NCBI RefSeq assembly: GCF_902459735.1
Contig: NZ_CABPRV010000004.1
Location: 341,850 to 405,849 of the forward strand
Source of the DNA: Pandoraea capi
Lineage (GTDB): Bacteria > Pseudomonadota > Gammaproteobacteria > Burkholderiales > Burkholderiaceae
DNA length: 64,000 bases
Direction: 5' to 3'
Below are positions 38,359-47,227 of the stretch, piece after piece. The notes under the pieces were generated by a model. The model saw nothing but the letters and a program-made list of their open reading frames with translations, was not told the DNA's origin and did not search any database. Each line of letters begins with the position of its first letter. Position 1 is the stretch's first letter. The position numbers and the translations under genes were made by a program.

Positions 38359-39078
38359 TCACTTCGCGTCCTTGATGCAACCGGGCGTCTTCAGCACAAC
38401 GTCGCGCACGGCCTCGTAATAGCGCACATAACCCGTGCACCGGCAGATCTGATCGTTGAGCCCTTCGGTGATCGCGGCTTCAAGATCCGCCCGTGCAATC
38501 GGTTGACGCTTCAGCCGCTCGATCAGCACCGTCGCCGCATTCACGAACCCCGGGGTGCAGTAGCCGCACTGGAAGCTGAAATGATCGAGGAACGCCTGCT
38601 GGATCGGCGCGAGCGACACCTTGCCGTCGGCGTCGCGCGTGGCGTGCCCTTCCACCGTGCGTACCGTCTTCCCGTCGAAATAGTTCGCACCGGTGATGCA
38701 GCTACGCACCGTCTCACTGCTGCCGTCGGCATGATCGACGATCACCACGCACGCATGGCAGATGCCCTGCCCGCACCCCAGACGGGAGCCGGTCAGCCCC
38801 AGCGTCTCGTGCAGGAAGTCGATCATCATCAGGCCGGCGGGCACGTCCATCGGACCGTGCGACACGCCGTTGACTTTCACCGTCACGGGTAACGTTTCCC
38901 ACGGTTTCTTGCCATTCGACGGCGTCGAAACCGGTGCAGCACTCGCGCTGCTCATGGGTTGCGTCGCGGCGGCCGCAGACGCAGCAGACGCCGCGGAAGC
39001 CGATGCCGCCGTCGCGTTCGCGTCTGACGCCGCCTGTGGTGCGCTCACCGCGCCCGGTGCGTTCGTTGTGTCCGTCAT
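38359..39078 (-). CDS. [2Fe-2S] subunit of a molybdenum hydroxylase (isoquinoline 1-oxidoreductase alpha type)
   Basis: A 239-residue protein with an Ala/Ser/Thr-rich leader of about 50 residues, then the two-cluster ferredoxin-like subunit. Cluster ligands are seen in GCGQGICHACVVIVDH, VRSCITGANYF, FQCGYCTPGFVNAATVL and CRCTGYVRYYEAV. It overlaps the large subunit gene by four bases (ATGA). The leader lacks a clear twin-arginine motif, so it probably rides out with the Tat-exported large subunit. Confidence 0.93.
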   Translation of the reverse strand: MTDTTNAPGAVSAPQAASDANATAASASAASAASAAAATQPMSSASAAPVSTPSNGKKPWETLPVTVKVNGVSHGPMDVPAGLMMIDFLHETLGLTGSRLGCGQGICHACVVIVDHADGSSETVRSCITGANYFDGKTVRTVEGHATRDADGKVSLAPIQQAFLDHFSFQCGYCTPGFVNAATVLIERLKRQPIARADLEAAITEGLNDQICRCTGYVRYYEAVRDVVLKTPGCIKDAK

Positions 39079-42000
39079 GCCAGTACCTCCTGGATCTTCT
39101 CCGGCGTCACCGGCAAATCAGTAAATCGATGGCCGATCGCGTGCGCGAGGCCGTTCACAATGGCGCCCACCACGGGAATCATCACCACTTCGGCGATGCC
39201 CTTGGGCACGTCGGTCTCTGAGATCGGCGGCAGCACTTCGCCCGTTTGCGTCCACACCGCGACGTCCACCGCGCGCGGCAGGTGATAACGGTTGAAGTTC
39301 CACGTGCCATTGCCGGGGCCGTCTTCGTACAGCGGCAGGTATTCGTGCAACGCATGGCCGATGCCCATCGCGAGCCCGCCTTGCAGTTGCCCCGAGACGA
39401 GTTGCGGCGAAATCTGATTGCCGCACTCCATGATCGAGTGATGCGAAATCAGTTCGACCTTGCCCGACGCTTCGTGCACGGACAATTCGACGAGCGTGCC
39501 TACCGCGCTGTAGTACGTCACGGCCGCGTTGTTGCGCTGCACCGGCGGGTAATAGACGCGCTTGCGGTCGAAAGTCCGATAGCCGGTGGCGGGCACGGGT
39601 GCCGCGACTTGCGCCCCTATGGCATTCGTGGCGCTCGCGTTGGCCGACTGCGCGCCTTTCGCGCCCTGCGATGCGGATGCGGCGGCCGACTTCGCCGGCG
39701 CATTACCGCTGCGATGCGCAGCCTTCGCCGCGGGGGCCTGCACCGCCTGCGTCTGTGCTGCCGTAGCCGCCGGGTTCGCCCCGCCCTTGCCGAAACGCAG
39801 CGCAATGCCGTCGACCGGCAGGCGCTGCGTCACACCGTCGCCCAGATCCCAGTCGGCTTCGGCCCACTGCCAGCGGTTGAACACGTGCACCGTCGCGCCC
39901 GTGGCGAGTCCCAGATCGTGGGCCGTCTTCGCGAGCACGGCGAACGGCAGCGCTTCGAGCCCGGCCGCGGAAAGCTTGCCCTCGACCCAGCGCGCGTCTT
40001 CGGCGCGCACCACGAGCGGTGCGGCCTGACCGCCGCCCAGCCCCCGTCGCCAGATCGACAGCGCCGCCGGCCAGAGGCCCTGCAGGAACAGCAGACGCGC
40101 GGCTTCGCGCGTGCTGTGCGTGAAATAAAACGCGGAGTTCGTAGCGCTCGACGGCGACGCATACCCCGGCGACCAGCGCGGGTTCGCCGCGAGCTTGTCC
40201 TGATCGCCCTGCGACATCAGGTACGGATCGCCACTCGTGACGACCGGCAGTTCCGGCCAGTCGGTGATGGCGATATGCACGTCCGTCGCGGGCATGCCCA
40301 GCCATTTCGCCACCGCCACCGCCTGCGACGTAGACGTTCCTGTACCGATCTCCGCCGCCGTGTGGTGCAGCGAAATCTTGCCGGTCTCGTCGAACTCCAC
40401 GCGCGCAAACGACGTCTCCGCGCCCGTGCCGAAGTCCTTCTGCACACACGCGAATCCCACGCCGTAGCGACGCCCCGGATGCGCGGCTTCATACTCGGCT
40501 TTCTTCTTGTCGCGCTGCGTCCACAATGGATGTGCCTTCGCGCGGGCGAGCACTTCGTCGACCCGCACCGCCCCGGCGGGGATCGCACCCTGCGTGTTCT
40601 TCATGCCCGAGCGCAATGCGTTCTTCATGCGGAAGTCGATCGCGTCGAGACCGAGTTGCGCGGCCATCTCGTCGATCATCATCTCGGTGGCCGCCATCGA
40701 CTGCAACGTGCCGTAGCCGCGCGCCGAGCCCGCATCGATCGCGCGCGAGGCAATCGCCACGCTCGCCAGATCGCTTTGCGGGAAGTAGTAGATCGACTGC
40801 GCGGCCGTAGCACCCACCATCGCCACCGAGGGCGAGAAGTTCATGCGGCCGCCGCCGTTGCACTCCATGTCGGCTGCGAACGCCTGAAGCATGCCGCTCT
40901 CTTTGTCGACGCCGATGCGATAGCGCATCGTGAAGGCGTGGCGCTTGAGCGACGTCTGAAACTGTTCGTAGCGGTCGTTGGCGAGCCGCACCGGCAGGCC
41001 GTCGCCGTACATCGCGGCGGCCAGTCCGTAGAACGGCATGTTGTAGTGATCCTTCGAGCCGTAGCCGACCGTGTAGCACGGATAGACAATCAGACGCCTG
41101 ACCGGAAAGTGCCCTTTCGCCGCCATCGCCGCCGCGTTCTCCGCCACTTCCGACGGCGACTGCGTGGGCACCACCATGTGCAGCGTTTGCGTCGCGGCGT
41201 CGTACCAGCAGTTGGCGTTATCGGGTTCGAGCGCCGCCGTGTCGACCGATTGCGTGCGGTACTCGCGCGACATCACCAGCCAGCTCGCCGGCGGATGCGC
41301 GAGCGCGTCGCCGATCTTGCCCGCATGCGCCATGCCCTGCTCGTCGAGTTTGCCGTGGTCGTTACCATCCGGCCAGACAGGCAGATGCTTGCGCATCATG
41401 CTCGGGAAGATCGGGGCGTCCTTCAGACTGGAGTAGACGTCATCGTCGTAGGCTGTCTTGCCACCCACACGCACGTACCGGAAGCTGCCCCACGGGTCGC
41501 GTTCCAGCGGGCCGGTGACATCACCGTAACGAATGATTTCGTCGTGGAACTTGAGCTTGTCCTTGGCGAAGCGAAAGCGCGTGAAATCCTTGTAGATCAG
41601 AATCGCGACCGCGTGCCCGAGATAGGCGGGCGTCTTGCCCGTGGGCAGCAGCATGTCGTCGCCATAGAACTCGGGGAAGGCGATGCCGTCGCGTGCGAGA
41701 TCGTCGGCCGTCACCAGACGATCGGGTTGCAGACCGTCATCCAGACGCGAGAGATCGAAGCCGAGATAGGGACGGTCGGCGAGCGTCGTGCGCAGCACGA
41801 AGGCATGCGCCTGTTGCGCGGGCCAGCCCGGCATGTCGCGCGCGCGAACGTCGCGCGCGAAAATCTTGCTGCCGGTGACTTTGGCCGTGCCGTCGATACG
41901 GAATTTCGCTTGTCCCTTGACGGCGTCCCACGCGACCGGCGTGAGGTTCCTGTCTTCGAAGAGCGCGGCGAATGCCCGGCTGCCCATCGGCGCGATGTAC

Positions 42001-42188
42001 ACGGAGATCCCCGCGATAACCGACGCCTTGAGGAACCCGCGACGCGTCAACGCGAATCCGGGCGACGTCTCGGGACTCGTGGTGTTCGATGCACTTGGGG
42101 AGGATTGGGGGGATGCGCTGGCGTCATGACGAGCGTCGTCGCTCGACACGGCCGCAGATGGACTGTGTTTTCTTGGCAGGCGCGGCAT
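39075..42188 (-). CDS. Molybdopterin-binding large subunit of a periplasmic aldehyde/heterocycle oxidoreductase
   Basis: A 1037-residue protein using the ATG at 42188 (GGAA nearby). A twin-arginine signal FALTRRGFLKASVIAGISVY directs folded export. The xanthine dehydrogenase family Mo-binding pattern is present (FRIDGTAKVTGSKIFARDVR, RGYGTLQSMAATEMMIDEMA, and near the end ALHEYLPLYEDGPGNGTWNF). An Ala-rich insertion (about 785-850) interrupts the later half. The substrate is not decidable; the IorB-like group acts on quinoline-type compounds or aldehydes. First gene of the operon. Confidence 0.9.
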   Translation of the reverse strand: MPRLPRKHSPSAAVSSDDARHDASASPQSSPSASNTTSPETSPGFALTRRGFLKASVIAGISVYIAPMGSRAFAALFEDRNLTPVAWDAVKGQAKFRIDGTAKVTGSKIFARDVRARDMPGWPAQQAHAFVLRTTLADRPYLGFDLSRLDDGLQPDRLVTADDLARDGIAFPEFYGDDMLLPTGKTPAYLGHAVAILIYKDFTRFRFAKDKLKFHDEIIRYGDVTGPLERDPWGSFRYVRVGGKTAYDDDVYSSLKDAPIFPSMMRKHLPVWPDGNDHGKLDEQGMAHAGKIGDALAHPPASWLVMSREYRTQSVDTAALEPDNANCWYDAATQTLHMVVPTQSPSEVAENAAAMAAKGHFPVRRLIVYPCYTVGYGSKDHYNMPFYGLAAAMYGDGLPVRLANDRYEQFQTSLKRHAFTMRYRIGVDKESGMLQAFAADMECNGGGRMNFSPSVAMVGATAAQSIYYFPQSDLASVAIASRAIDAGSARGYGTLQSMAATEMMIDEMAAQLGLDAIDFRMKNALRSGMKNTQGAIPAGAVRVDEVLARAKAHPLWTQRDKKKAEYEAAHPGRRYGVGFACVQKDFGTGAETSFARVEFDETGKISLHHTAAEIGTGTSTSQAVAVAKWLGMPATDVHIAITDWPELPVVTSGDPYLMSQGDQDKLAANPRWSPGYASPSSATNSAFYFTHSTREAARLLFLQGLWPAALSIWRRGLGGGQAAPLVVRAEDARWVEGKLSAAGLEALPFAVLAKTAHDLGLATGATVHVFNRWQWAEADWDLGDGVTQRLPVDGIALRFGKGGANPAATAAQTQAVQAPAAKAAHRSGNAPAKSAAASASQGAKGAQSANASATNAIGAQVAAPVPATGYRTFDRKRVYYPPVQRNNAAVTYYSAVGTLVELSVHEASGKVELISHHSIMECGNQISPQLVSGQLQGGLAMGIGHALHEYLPLYEDGPGNGTWNFNRYHLPRAVDVAVWTQTGEVLPPISETDVPKGIAEVVMIPVVGAIVNGLAHAIGHRFTDLPVTPEKIQEVLA

Positions 42189-42667
42189 ATGCGTTCCGTC
42201 CGTCTTGTTTTGGGGGGACGTGCCACGAACACGAATGCGACCCGCAATTCCCGAACGACAAAACGGCACTGCAACGATTCACGCGGCCACATCGTCACGC
42301 ACTGACGTCACGTACATCGCTGACGTCTGACGATATGGACCCACGATGCATGTTCACAATGCGTGACATTCGCGCGCCGTGATGCGCTCAGGAAGTGCGA
42401 TGAGAACACGCTTCATGAGTGACACCGGACGTTTCAAGGCTACACGCCGACTCCATGAATGACAAGGTTGGGCATGACGCACTGCGTGAGACCGCGCCCG
42501 TCGCATCACGCATTGCGCACCGCGCGGCGGGCACGAGCGGGCGATATTCGCGATGCGTGATGTTCGCTATGCCAAATAAGAAATGCCGCTATATCCGGAC
42601 GGACACAGCGGCATCGAAAAGTTTGTGCAGCGCGTGCTTTTTGCGTCACGTGCGCGTCAGACCGACA
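42189..42667. other. 479-base gap between the Mo hydroxylase operon and GNAT gene
   Basis: Contains the promoter region of the oxidoreductase operon (minus strand) and the terminator of the GNAT gene at 42583-42614. Scattered near-repeats of GCGTGA and ATGCGTGA occur at 42360-42570. No coding region is convincing. Confidence 0.5.
42583..42614 (-). terminator. Terminator of the minus-strand GNAT gene
   Basis: ATGCCGCT (42583-42590) and AGCGGCAT (42607-42614) form an eight-base stem with a 16-nt loop. On the minus strand it is followed by TTCTTATTT. It lies 54 bases beyond the GNAT stop. Confidence 0.65.
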
Positions 42668-43207
42668 TCAGGCAATACGCAACTCCATGCACGTCAGATC
42701 GAGCCAGCGACCGAACTTCGTGCCGACTTCGCTGAACGTGCCGACCATGCGAAAACCGAGCTTCTCGTGCAGACGAATCGACGGTGCGTTCTGGGCTTCG
42801 ATGGCCGCGATCATCACGTGCACGTCGAGTGCGCGCGCCCGCTCGATGAGCGCAAGCATGAGCGCCTCACCGAGGCCACCACCGCGCGCATTCTTGTCGA
42901 TGTAGATCGAATGCTCGACGGTGTGCCGATAGCCATCGAATGCGCGCCAGTCGCCGAACGAGGCGTAGCCCACGGTCTTGCCATCGCGCTCGGCAACGAT
43001 CACCGGATAGCCGCGCTTCAGACGTGCCGCCAACCACTCGCGGCGATTATCGAGGTCGACGAGGACCTCGTTCCAGATGGCGGTGGTGTGCTCGACGGCG
43101 TCGTTATAGATGTCGCGGATGACCGGGAGGTCGGCGTCGGTGGCGTCGCGAATCGTCAGCGAAGCCGACGAGGTGGACGAAGCTGACGATGAGGAGGAAG
43201 CAGTCAT
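42668..43207 (-). CDS. GNAT N-acetyltransferase of phosphinothricin-acetyltransferase type
   Basis: An acetyl-CoA-dependent N-acetyltransferase of about 179 residues from the ATG at 43207; a start at 43237 adds ten residues. After a serine-rich leader, LTIRDATDADLPVIRDIYND and VEHTTAIWNE are typical of the Pat/YncA group. The acetyl-CoA loop region is KNARGGGLGEALMLALIERA, and AQNAPSIRLHEKLGFRMVGT is the conserved second half. Amino-acid analogues such as methionine sulfoximine are known substrates in the group. Confidence 0.88.
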   Translation of the reverse strand: MTASSSSSASSTSSASLTIRDATDADLPVIRDIYNDAVEHTTAIWNEVLVDLDNRREWLAARLKRGYPVIVAERDGKTVGYASFGDWRAFDGYRHTVEHSIYIDKNARGGGLGEALMLALIERARALDVHVMIAAIEAQNAPSIRLHEKLGFRMVGTFSEVGTKFGRWLDLTCMELRIA

Positions 43208-43329
43208 TTCAGAAATCCCGCAAGCAAGTGGCCGCATGCCAGTGTGTGATCACATTTGCCGTATCACTCGCATACGGCCATGAAAAGACGACAAGCATGA
43301 CACCAATGGTCACCGTGCCGTCAATTCGT

Positions 43330-43373
43330 GGCGTCCAGTTTACTAGAAATAAATTTCCAGTAAACTGGACGCC
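43330..43373. promoter_or_regulatory. 44-bp palindrome touching the start codon of the XRE-cupin regulator
   Basis: GGCGTCCAGTTTACT (43330-43344) and AGTAAACTGGACGCC (43359-43373) are perfect 15-base arms. Inside them, GAAAT and ATTTC add another pair around AA, with one mismatched pair between. The palindrome ends directly before the ATG at 43374. It is the likely self-binding operator. It contains the only weak Shine-Dalgarno (GGA), so a folded transcript would also mask the start. Confidence 0.8.
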
Positions 43374-43964
43374 ATGGATATCAACGAACGCATCGCCCGC
43401 CGTGTGCGCGACCTGCGCAGCGAGCGCGGCTACTCCCTCGACACGCTGGCCGAGCGCAGCGGCGTGAGCCGTTCGAGCATTTCACTCATCGAGCGCGCAC
43501 AGACGAGCCCGACGGCCAACGTGCTGGACAAGCTCGCCACCGCGCTGGACGTCACGCTGGCGTCGCTCTTCGACGAGCAGGCCGAAGCCGATGTCCCCCC
43601 CTCGCCGCTTGCCCGGTACGCCGATCAGCCCGTGTGGACCGATCCCGATTCGGGTTACGTGAGACGCAATCTCTCGCCGTCGCAACCGTCACCGCTCCAG
43701 TTCGTGGAGGTCCGGTTCCCGGCAGGCGAGCGCGTCGCCTACGACACCGGTGCGAGGGACAACGAAGTCTGGCAACAGATCTGGGTCATCGACGGCACCA
43801 TCGAAATCACGCTCGGCAGTACCACCTGGCGACTCGATACCGGCGATTGCCTCGCCATGCGGCTCGATCAGCCGATCGGCTTTCACAATCCCACGTCGGC
43901 CACGGCGCGCTATCTCGTCGGGCTCGTCACATTGCCGTTTCATGCTGCGAGGAGAACGCCCTGA
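43374..43964 (+). CDS. XRE-family regulator with C-terminal cupin
   Basis: A 196-residue regulator. The N-terminal HTH (LRSERGYSLDTLAERSGVSR, SSISLIERAQTSPTANVLDK) is followed by a small-barrel cupin (FVEVRFPAGERVAYDTGARD, then IWVIDGTIEITLGSTTWRLD). The cupin would sense a small ligand. Its stop overlaps the GNAT start by one base (TGATG), so the two are coupled. The large upstream palindrome suggests autorepression. Confidence 0.94.
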   Translation: MDINERIARRVRDLRSERGYSLDTLAERSGVSRSSISLIERAQTSPTANVLDKLATALDVTLASLFDEQAEADVPPSPLARYADQPVWTDPDSGYVRRNLSPSQPSPLQFVEVRFPAGERVAYDTGARDNEVWQQIWVIDGTIEITLGSTTWRLDTGDCLAMRLDQPIGFHNPTSATARYLVGLVTLPFHAARRTP

Positions 43965-44530
43965 TGTCTTGCGCTTCCCCCGTCTCCGACATTGTCGTGA
44001 CATCGCTCGACGGTGAGCAGGCGTTTGCGGCCGTCGACACCCTCGCCGACGTGCTCATCGATTGCGTGGAAGGTGGCGCATCGGTGAGCTTCATGCTGCC
44101 GCTCACCCGAGAGCGCGCGACGGCGTTCTGGTGCAAGGTCGCCGAAGGTGTCGCCCGGGGCGAGCGCGTGTTGCTCGTGGCGCGACGTGCCGCCGATCCA
44201 GCCGACGGCGGTGGGATCGGCAGTATCGTCGGCACCGTGCAACTGATTCTCGATCTGCCGGAGAACCAGCCGCACCGCGCCGACGTCGCCAAGATGCTCG
44301 TGCGCCGTTCTGTCAGGCGTCAGGGCGTAGCCCAGCGCTTGATGGCCGCGCTCGACGATGCCGCACGGGCCCATGCACGTCACGTGCTGGTGCTCGACAC
44401 CGTCACGGGCGGCGATGCGGAACGGCTCTACCAGCGTAGCGGCTGGCAACGCGCGGGGGACGTCCCGAAGTTCGCGCTCATGCCGGACGGCGAATACTGC
44501 GCCACGACCTTCTACTACAAGCACCTCTGA
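43964..44530 (+). CDS. GNAT acetyltransferase coupled to the XRE-cupin regulator
   Basis: A 188-residue GNAT enzyme. The start ATG at 43964 overlaps the regulator stop, and AGGAG lies eight bases upstream. LLVARRAADPADGGGIGSIV and VQLILDLPENQPHRADVAKM precede the acetyl-CoA motif RRSVRRQGVAQRLMAALDDA. YQRSGWQRAGDVPKFALMPD follows near the end. Substrate unknown; the pair of XRE-cupin and GNAT is common in Proteobacteria, and the cupin ligand may be its substrate. Confidence 0.9.
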   Translation: MSCASPVSDIVVTSLDGEQAFAAVDTLADVLIDCVEGGASVSFMLPLTRERATAFWCKVAEGVARGERVLLVARRAADPADGGGIGSIVGTVQLILDLPENQPHRADVAKMLVRRSVRRQGVAQRLMAALDDAARAHARHVLVLDTVTGGDAERLYQRSGWQRAGDVPKFALMPDGEYCATTFYYKHL

Positions 44531-44608
44531 TACTTGCGGCGCGATGCTCGCCCGGCGCTGGTCCATGGGTGCTTTATGGCCAGTCACGCCGGACCGCACG
44601 TCGTTAGA

Positions 44609-45766
44609 TCAACGCAGCGCCGCCAATCCGGCAAGCAACGCCTTGTGGAACGCTGCCGGGTCTTGCATCTGTGGGGCGTGCCCCAGATCGGGGAATTCGA
44701 CGAGGGTCGAATCCGGAATCGTGGCATGCGTGGTCTTGGCCAGTTCTGCATAGTGGCCGATGCGCGCCTGCACGTCAGGCGGCGAGAAGTCCTTGCCGAT
44801 CGCGGTGGTGTCCTTGTCGCCGATCATCAATAGCGTGGGCACGCGAATTTCCCCCAGTTCGTAGACGACCGGCTGCGTATAGATCATGTCGTAGAGCAAC
44901 GCCGAATTCCACGCCACGATCCGCTTGCCCGGTCCCCGGTACATGCCTGCGAGCATCTGCACCCACGGCTCGTAGCGCTCGCTCCATTGCCCGGCGTAAT
45001 ACGTCGACTGTTCGTATCGACGAATGCCGGGCGCGCTCGTGCGCAACTCCCGATCGAACCACTGGTCCACCGTCCTGGACGGCACGCCCAACGCCTTCCA
45101 GTCCTCGAGACCGATCGGATTGACCAGCACCAGTTGCTGCGTCTCGTTCGGATACATCAGCGCATAACGTGCGGCCAGCATGCCGCCCGTCGAGTGGCCG
45201 ATGATCGTCGCCGACGAGATGCCCAGCGAAGCGAGCAACGCATGCGTGTTGTTCGCTAGTTGCTGAAAACTGTATTGATACTGCGCCGGCTTGCTCGACT
45301 TGCAGAAGCCGATCTGGTCCGGGGCAATTACGCGATAGCCCGCGCCGGCGAGCGTGTCGATCGTCTCCTGCCACGTGGCGGCGCAGAAGTTCTTGCCGTG
45401 CAACAGCACGACGGTGCGGCCGTTCGCTTGCGCTGGTTTGACGTCGATATACGCCATATGCAACGGCAAGCGCTGCGACGTGAAGTCGAAACGATTGACC
45501 GGATACGGATAGTCGAAGCCCTGCAACTCCGGGCCGTAGGCCGGACCGGCGTTGGAATCCGGACCGATGGCGGGACTGATGGCGGGACTGGCGCCAGGAC
45601 TGACCACGGTACTCCCCGGCACCGGGTCGGCGGCACGTGCGGGGGCTGCGATCAGCGTAGCGCTCAGCGTCACGAGGGAGGCAAGACTGACAAAGGCTGT
45701 GGTGCGCAATGTGGCGGCAGCGTGTTGCGACAGGTGGCGCACGCGCCGGTAGAGCAATGACGGCAT
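44609..45766 (-). CDS. Secreted alpha/beta hydrolase
   Basis: A 385-residue hydrolase from the ATG at 45766, with a signal peptide (TTAFVSLASLVTLSATLIAA, cleavage after ARA). The fold signs are VVLLHGKNFCAATWQETIDT, the nucleophile elbow IIGHSTGGMLAARYALMYP, the acid in LMIGDKDTTAIG and the His in EFPDLGHAPQMQDP. It belongs to the epoxide-hydrolase/lipase-like group, probably periplasmic or exported; substrate unknown. No good ribosome site precedes this start, so the start is uncertain. Confidence 0.85.
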   Translation of the reverse strand: MPSLLYRRVRHLSQHAAATLRTTAFVSLASLVTLSATLIAAPARAADPVPGSTVVSPGASPAISPAIGPDSNAGPAYGPELQGFDYPYPVNRFDFTSQRLPLHMAYIDVKPAQANGRTVVLLHGKNFCAATWQETIDTLAGAGYRVIAPDQIGFCKSSKPAQYQYSFQQLANNTHALLASLGISSATIIGHSTGGMLAARYALMYPNETQQLVLVNPIGLEDWKALGVPSRTVDQWFDRELRTSAPGIRRYEQSTYYAGQWSERYEPWVQMLAGMYRGPGKRIVAWNSALLYDMIYTQPVVYELGEIRVPTLLMIGDKDTTAIGKDFSPPDVQARIGHYAELAKTTHATIPDSTLVEFPDLGHAPQMQDPAAFHKALLAGLAALR

Positions 45767-46024
45767 GGGAGGGGGGCGTGCAATGGCACGCGAAGTGGCA
45801 CAAAGCGGGATGCCCTGATTCTGCCACGCAGGCCCTTTTTTCGAAGCGCAGGGACGACGCCTCTCGGCCGACAGTTCACGCAACGGGTTTGCACCGATTT
45901 CATTAACAATCGCGCCGAATTACCATCATTTGCAAAAATTCACGAACAAATCATCGACATCGCCTTCCATCGCGGCCTGTGAAATCCCGTTTCCCGGAAA
46001 GACGGTCAGCATTTCCGTCGAAAG

Positions 46025-46042
46025 CCCCTTATAAATAAGGGG
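46025..46042. repeat. 18-bp palindrome
   Basis: CCCCTTAT and ATAAGGGG are perfect arms around AA. It lies in the gap upstream of the GntR gene and could be an operator for a dimeric regulator. Confidence 0.45.
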
Positions 46043-46134
46043 TTATTCACCGGACTTTCTTCACATCTTCATCAATTTTCCGAAGCGCTCGCGCGCCTCA
46101 TGTTTCGTTACCCGCAACGCTACGACGGTGGGTA

Positions 46135-46155
46135 CTCACATTACATGTAAGTGAG
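46135..46155. promoter_or_regulatory. Imperfect palindrome with TTACATGTAA core
   Basis: A perfect TTACATGTAA core (46141-46150) is flanked by CTCAC and GTGAG, shifted by one base. It is a candidate site for the downstream GntR/FCD regulator, about 300 bases before its start. Confidence 0.35.
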
Positions 46156-46159
46156 CGCG

Positions 46160-46180
46160 AACCCCGATACGTCGGGGGTT
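46160..46180 (+). terminator. Possible terminator hairpin
   Basis: AACCCCGA and TCGGGGGTT pair across a 4-nt loop with one extra G. GTGGTATTTTT follows on the plus strand. No gene ends just before it, so it may end a short unannotated transcript. Confidence 0.4.
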
Positions 46181-46452
46181 GTGGTATTTTTCTGGCGCTT
46201 CAAACGCTCGTATAAGCGAGTCCTCGCTTCGGAAACCGAAAGAATTGCGTAAAACCGGACCCCATTGATGCGTGGCGCGCATGGCTGCCACAACTTTGCC
46301 GTTTTGGGAATGGTTTTCGGGGGGCCGAAAGAAACTCGGTAAAATCCGCAGCGGCACAGGTATCCCTACATAGCGCATGCCCGTGCATGAGAGGCCCGGC
46401 AACACCTGCGGCCTCTCGCCGAAGTCGAAGTAAACGGCGTTCTCGCCGCTCA

Positions 46453-47109
46453 ATGGAAGACAAGCATCAGATGAAAGCGCCCAGCAACCTGATTACTGGT
46501 GAAGTGCGGACCAAAATCCGCGGCATGATTCTCGCCTCGGAACTCAAGCCGGGGCAGCGCCTCATCGAGGACGATCTGATTCAATTACTTGGCGTGGGCC
46601 GCACGCCCGTGCGTGAAGCGTTGCTGATCCTTCAGGGCGAAGGTTTCATCGCCCGCAATCGCGGCTGGGAAGTGCAAGGGGCCGACCATCTGCCCGTGCG
46701 AGCGATCTTCGAGAGCCGCATGGCGATCGAATCCGAAACGGCCCGGCTGGCGGCGCGCAAGATCACGCCGGACGTCTGCAATGCGCTGGAAGCCCTGATC
46801 GAACAGATGGAGCCGAGTCCGGATCTGCCGCGTCTGGCCCTGAATCGTCTCAATACGGAATTTCACGATCTGATCGTGAAGGCGGCAGATAACGTGGTGA
46901 TCGCACAGTTTCACGAACGTACGCAGTTTTACTACCGGGCGCTGCGCGTGCCGGTCATGTTCTCCGACGAACAACTGCGTGCCACCAATGCGCAGCACCG
47001 CGAACTGCTCGCCGCATTGCGCGCGCACGACGAAGCGCTCGCGGAGCAGATCGCCCGTGACCACGTCGAGACGACAATGCACATCGTCGAACCCGCCCTG
47101 CCGCGCTGA
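46453..47109 (+). CDS. GntR-family regulator with FCD domain
   Basis: A 218-residue regulator using the ATG at 46453; the ATG at 46471 is also possible. The winged HTH (LITGEVRTKIRGMILASELK, then LIEDDLIQLLGVGRTPVREA) is standard. The all-helical FCD domain has IFESRMAIESETARLAARKI, then FHDLIVKAADNVVIAQFHER, whose Asp/His residues normally bind metal and carboxylate ligands. Target genes are not obvious; neighbours are unrelated. Confidence 0.92.
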   Translation: MEDKHQMKAPSNLITGEVRTKIRGMILASELKPGQRLIEDDLIQLLGVGRTPVREALLILQGEGFIARNRGWEVQGADHLPVRAIFESRMAIESETARLAARKITPDVCNALEALIEQMEPSPDLPRLALNRLNTEFHDLIVKAADNVVIAQFHERTQFYYRALRVPVMFSDEQLRATNAQHRELLAALRAHDEALAEQIARDHVETTMHIVEPALPR

Positions 47110-47227
47110 GCGGGCATTCGTGCATCGGGCGGCTCAGATCTGATTCAAGCCCTGCCCGACACCCTCACCCGCCGCACCGCCCGACATGTCGACGGGCAGC
47201 GCCAACATGGGGCACCGACCGCCCTCG

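Larger units (their letters stand above)
45767..46452. other. Long non-coding region before the GntR gene, with several palindromes
   Basis: This roughly 690-base stretch is AT-rich at 45895-46080. It holds a perfect palindrome at 46025-46042 (CCCCTTAT/ATAAGGGG), an imperfect 21-bp one at 46135-46155 (TTACATGTAA core) and a hairpin at 46160-46180 followed by TATTTTT. No protein gene is convincing. A small RNA or a complex promoter is possible. Confidence 0.5.

Noticed and set aside
39246-42305. A 1019-codon open frame on the plus strand
   Set aside because: It lies opposite the molybdopterin subunit gene. Its product is rich in His/Arg/Gly with no fold, typical of the GC-rich antisense frame of a real gene.
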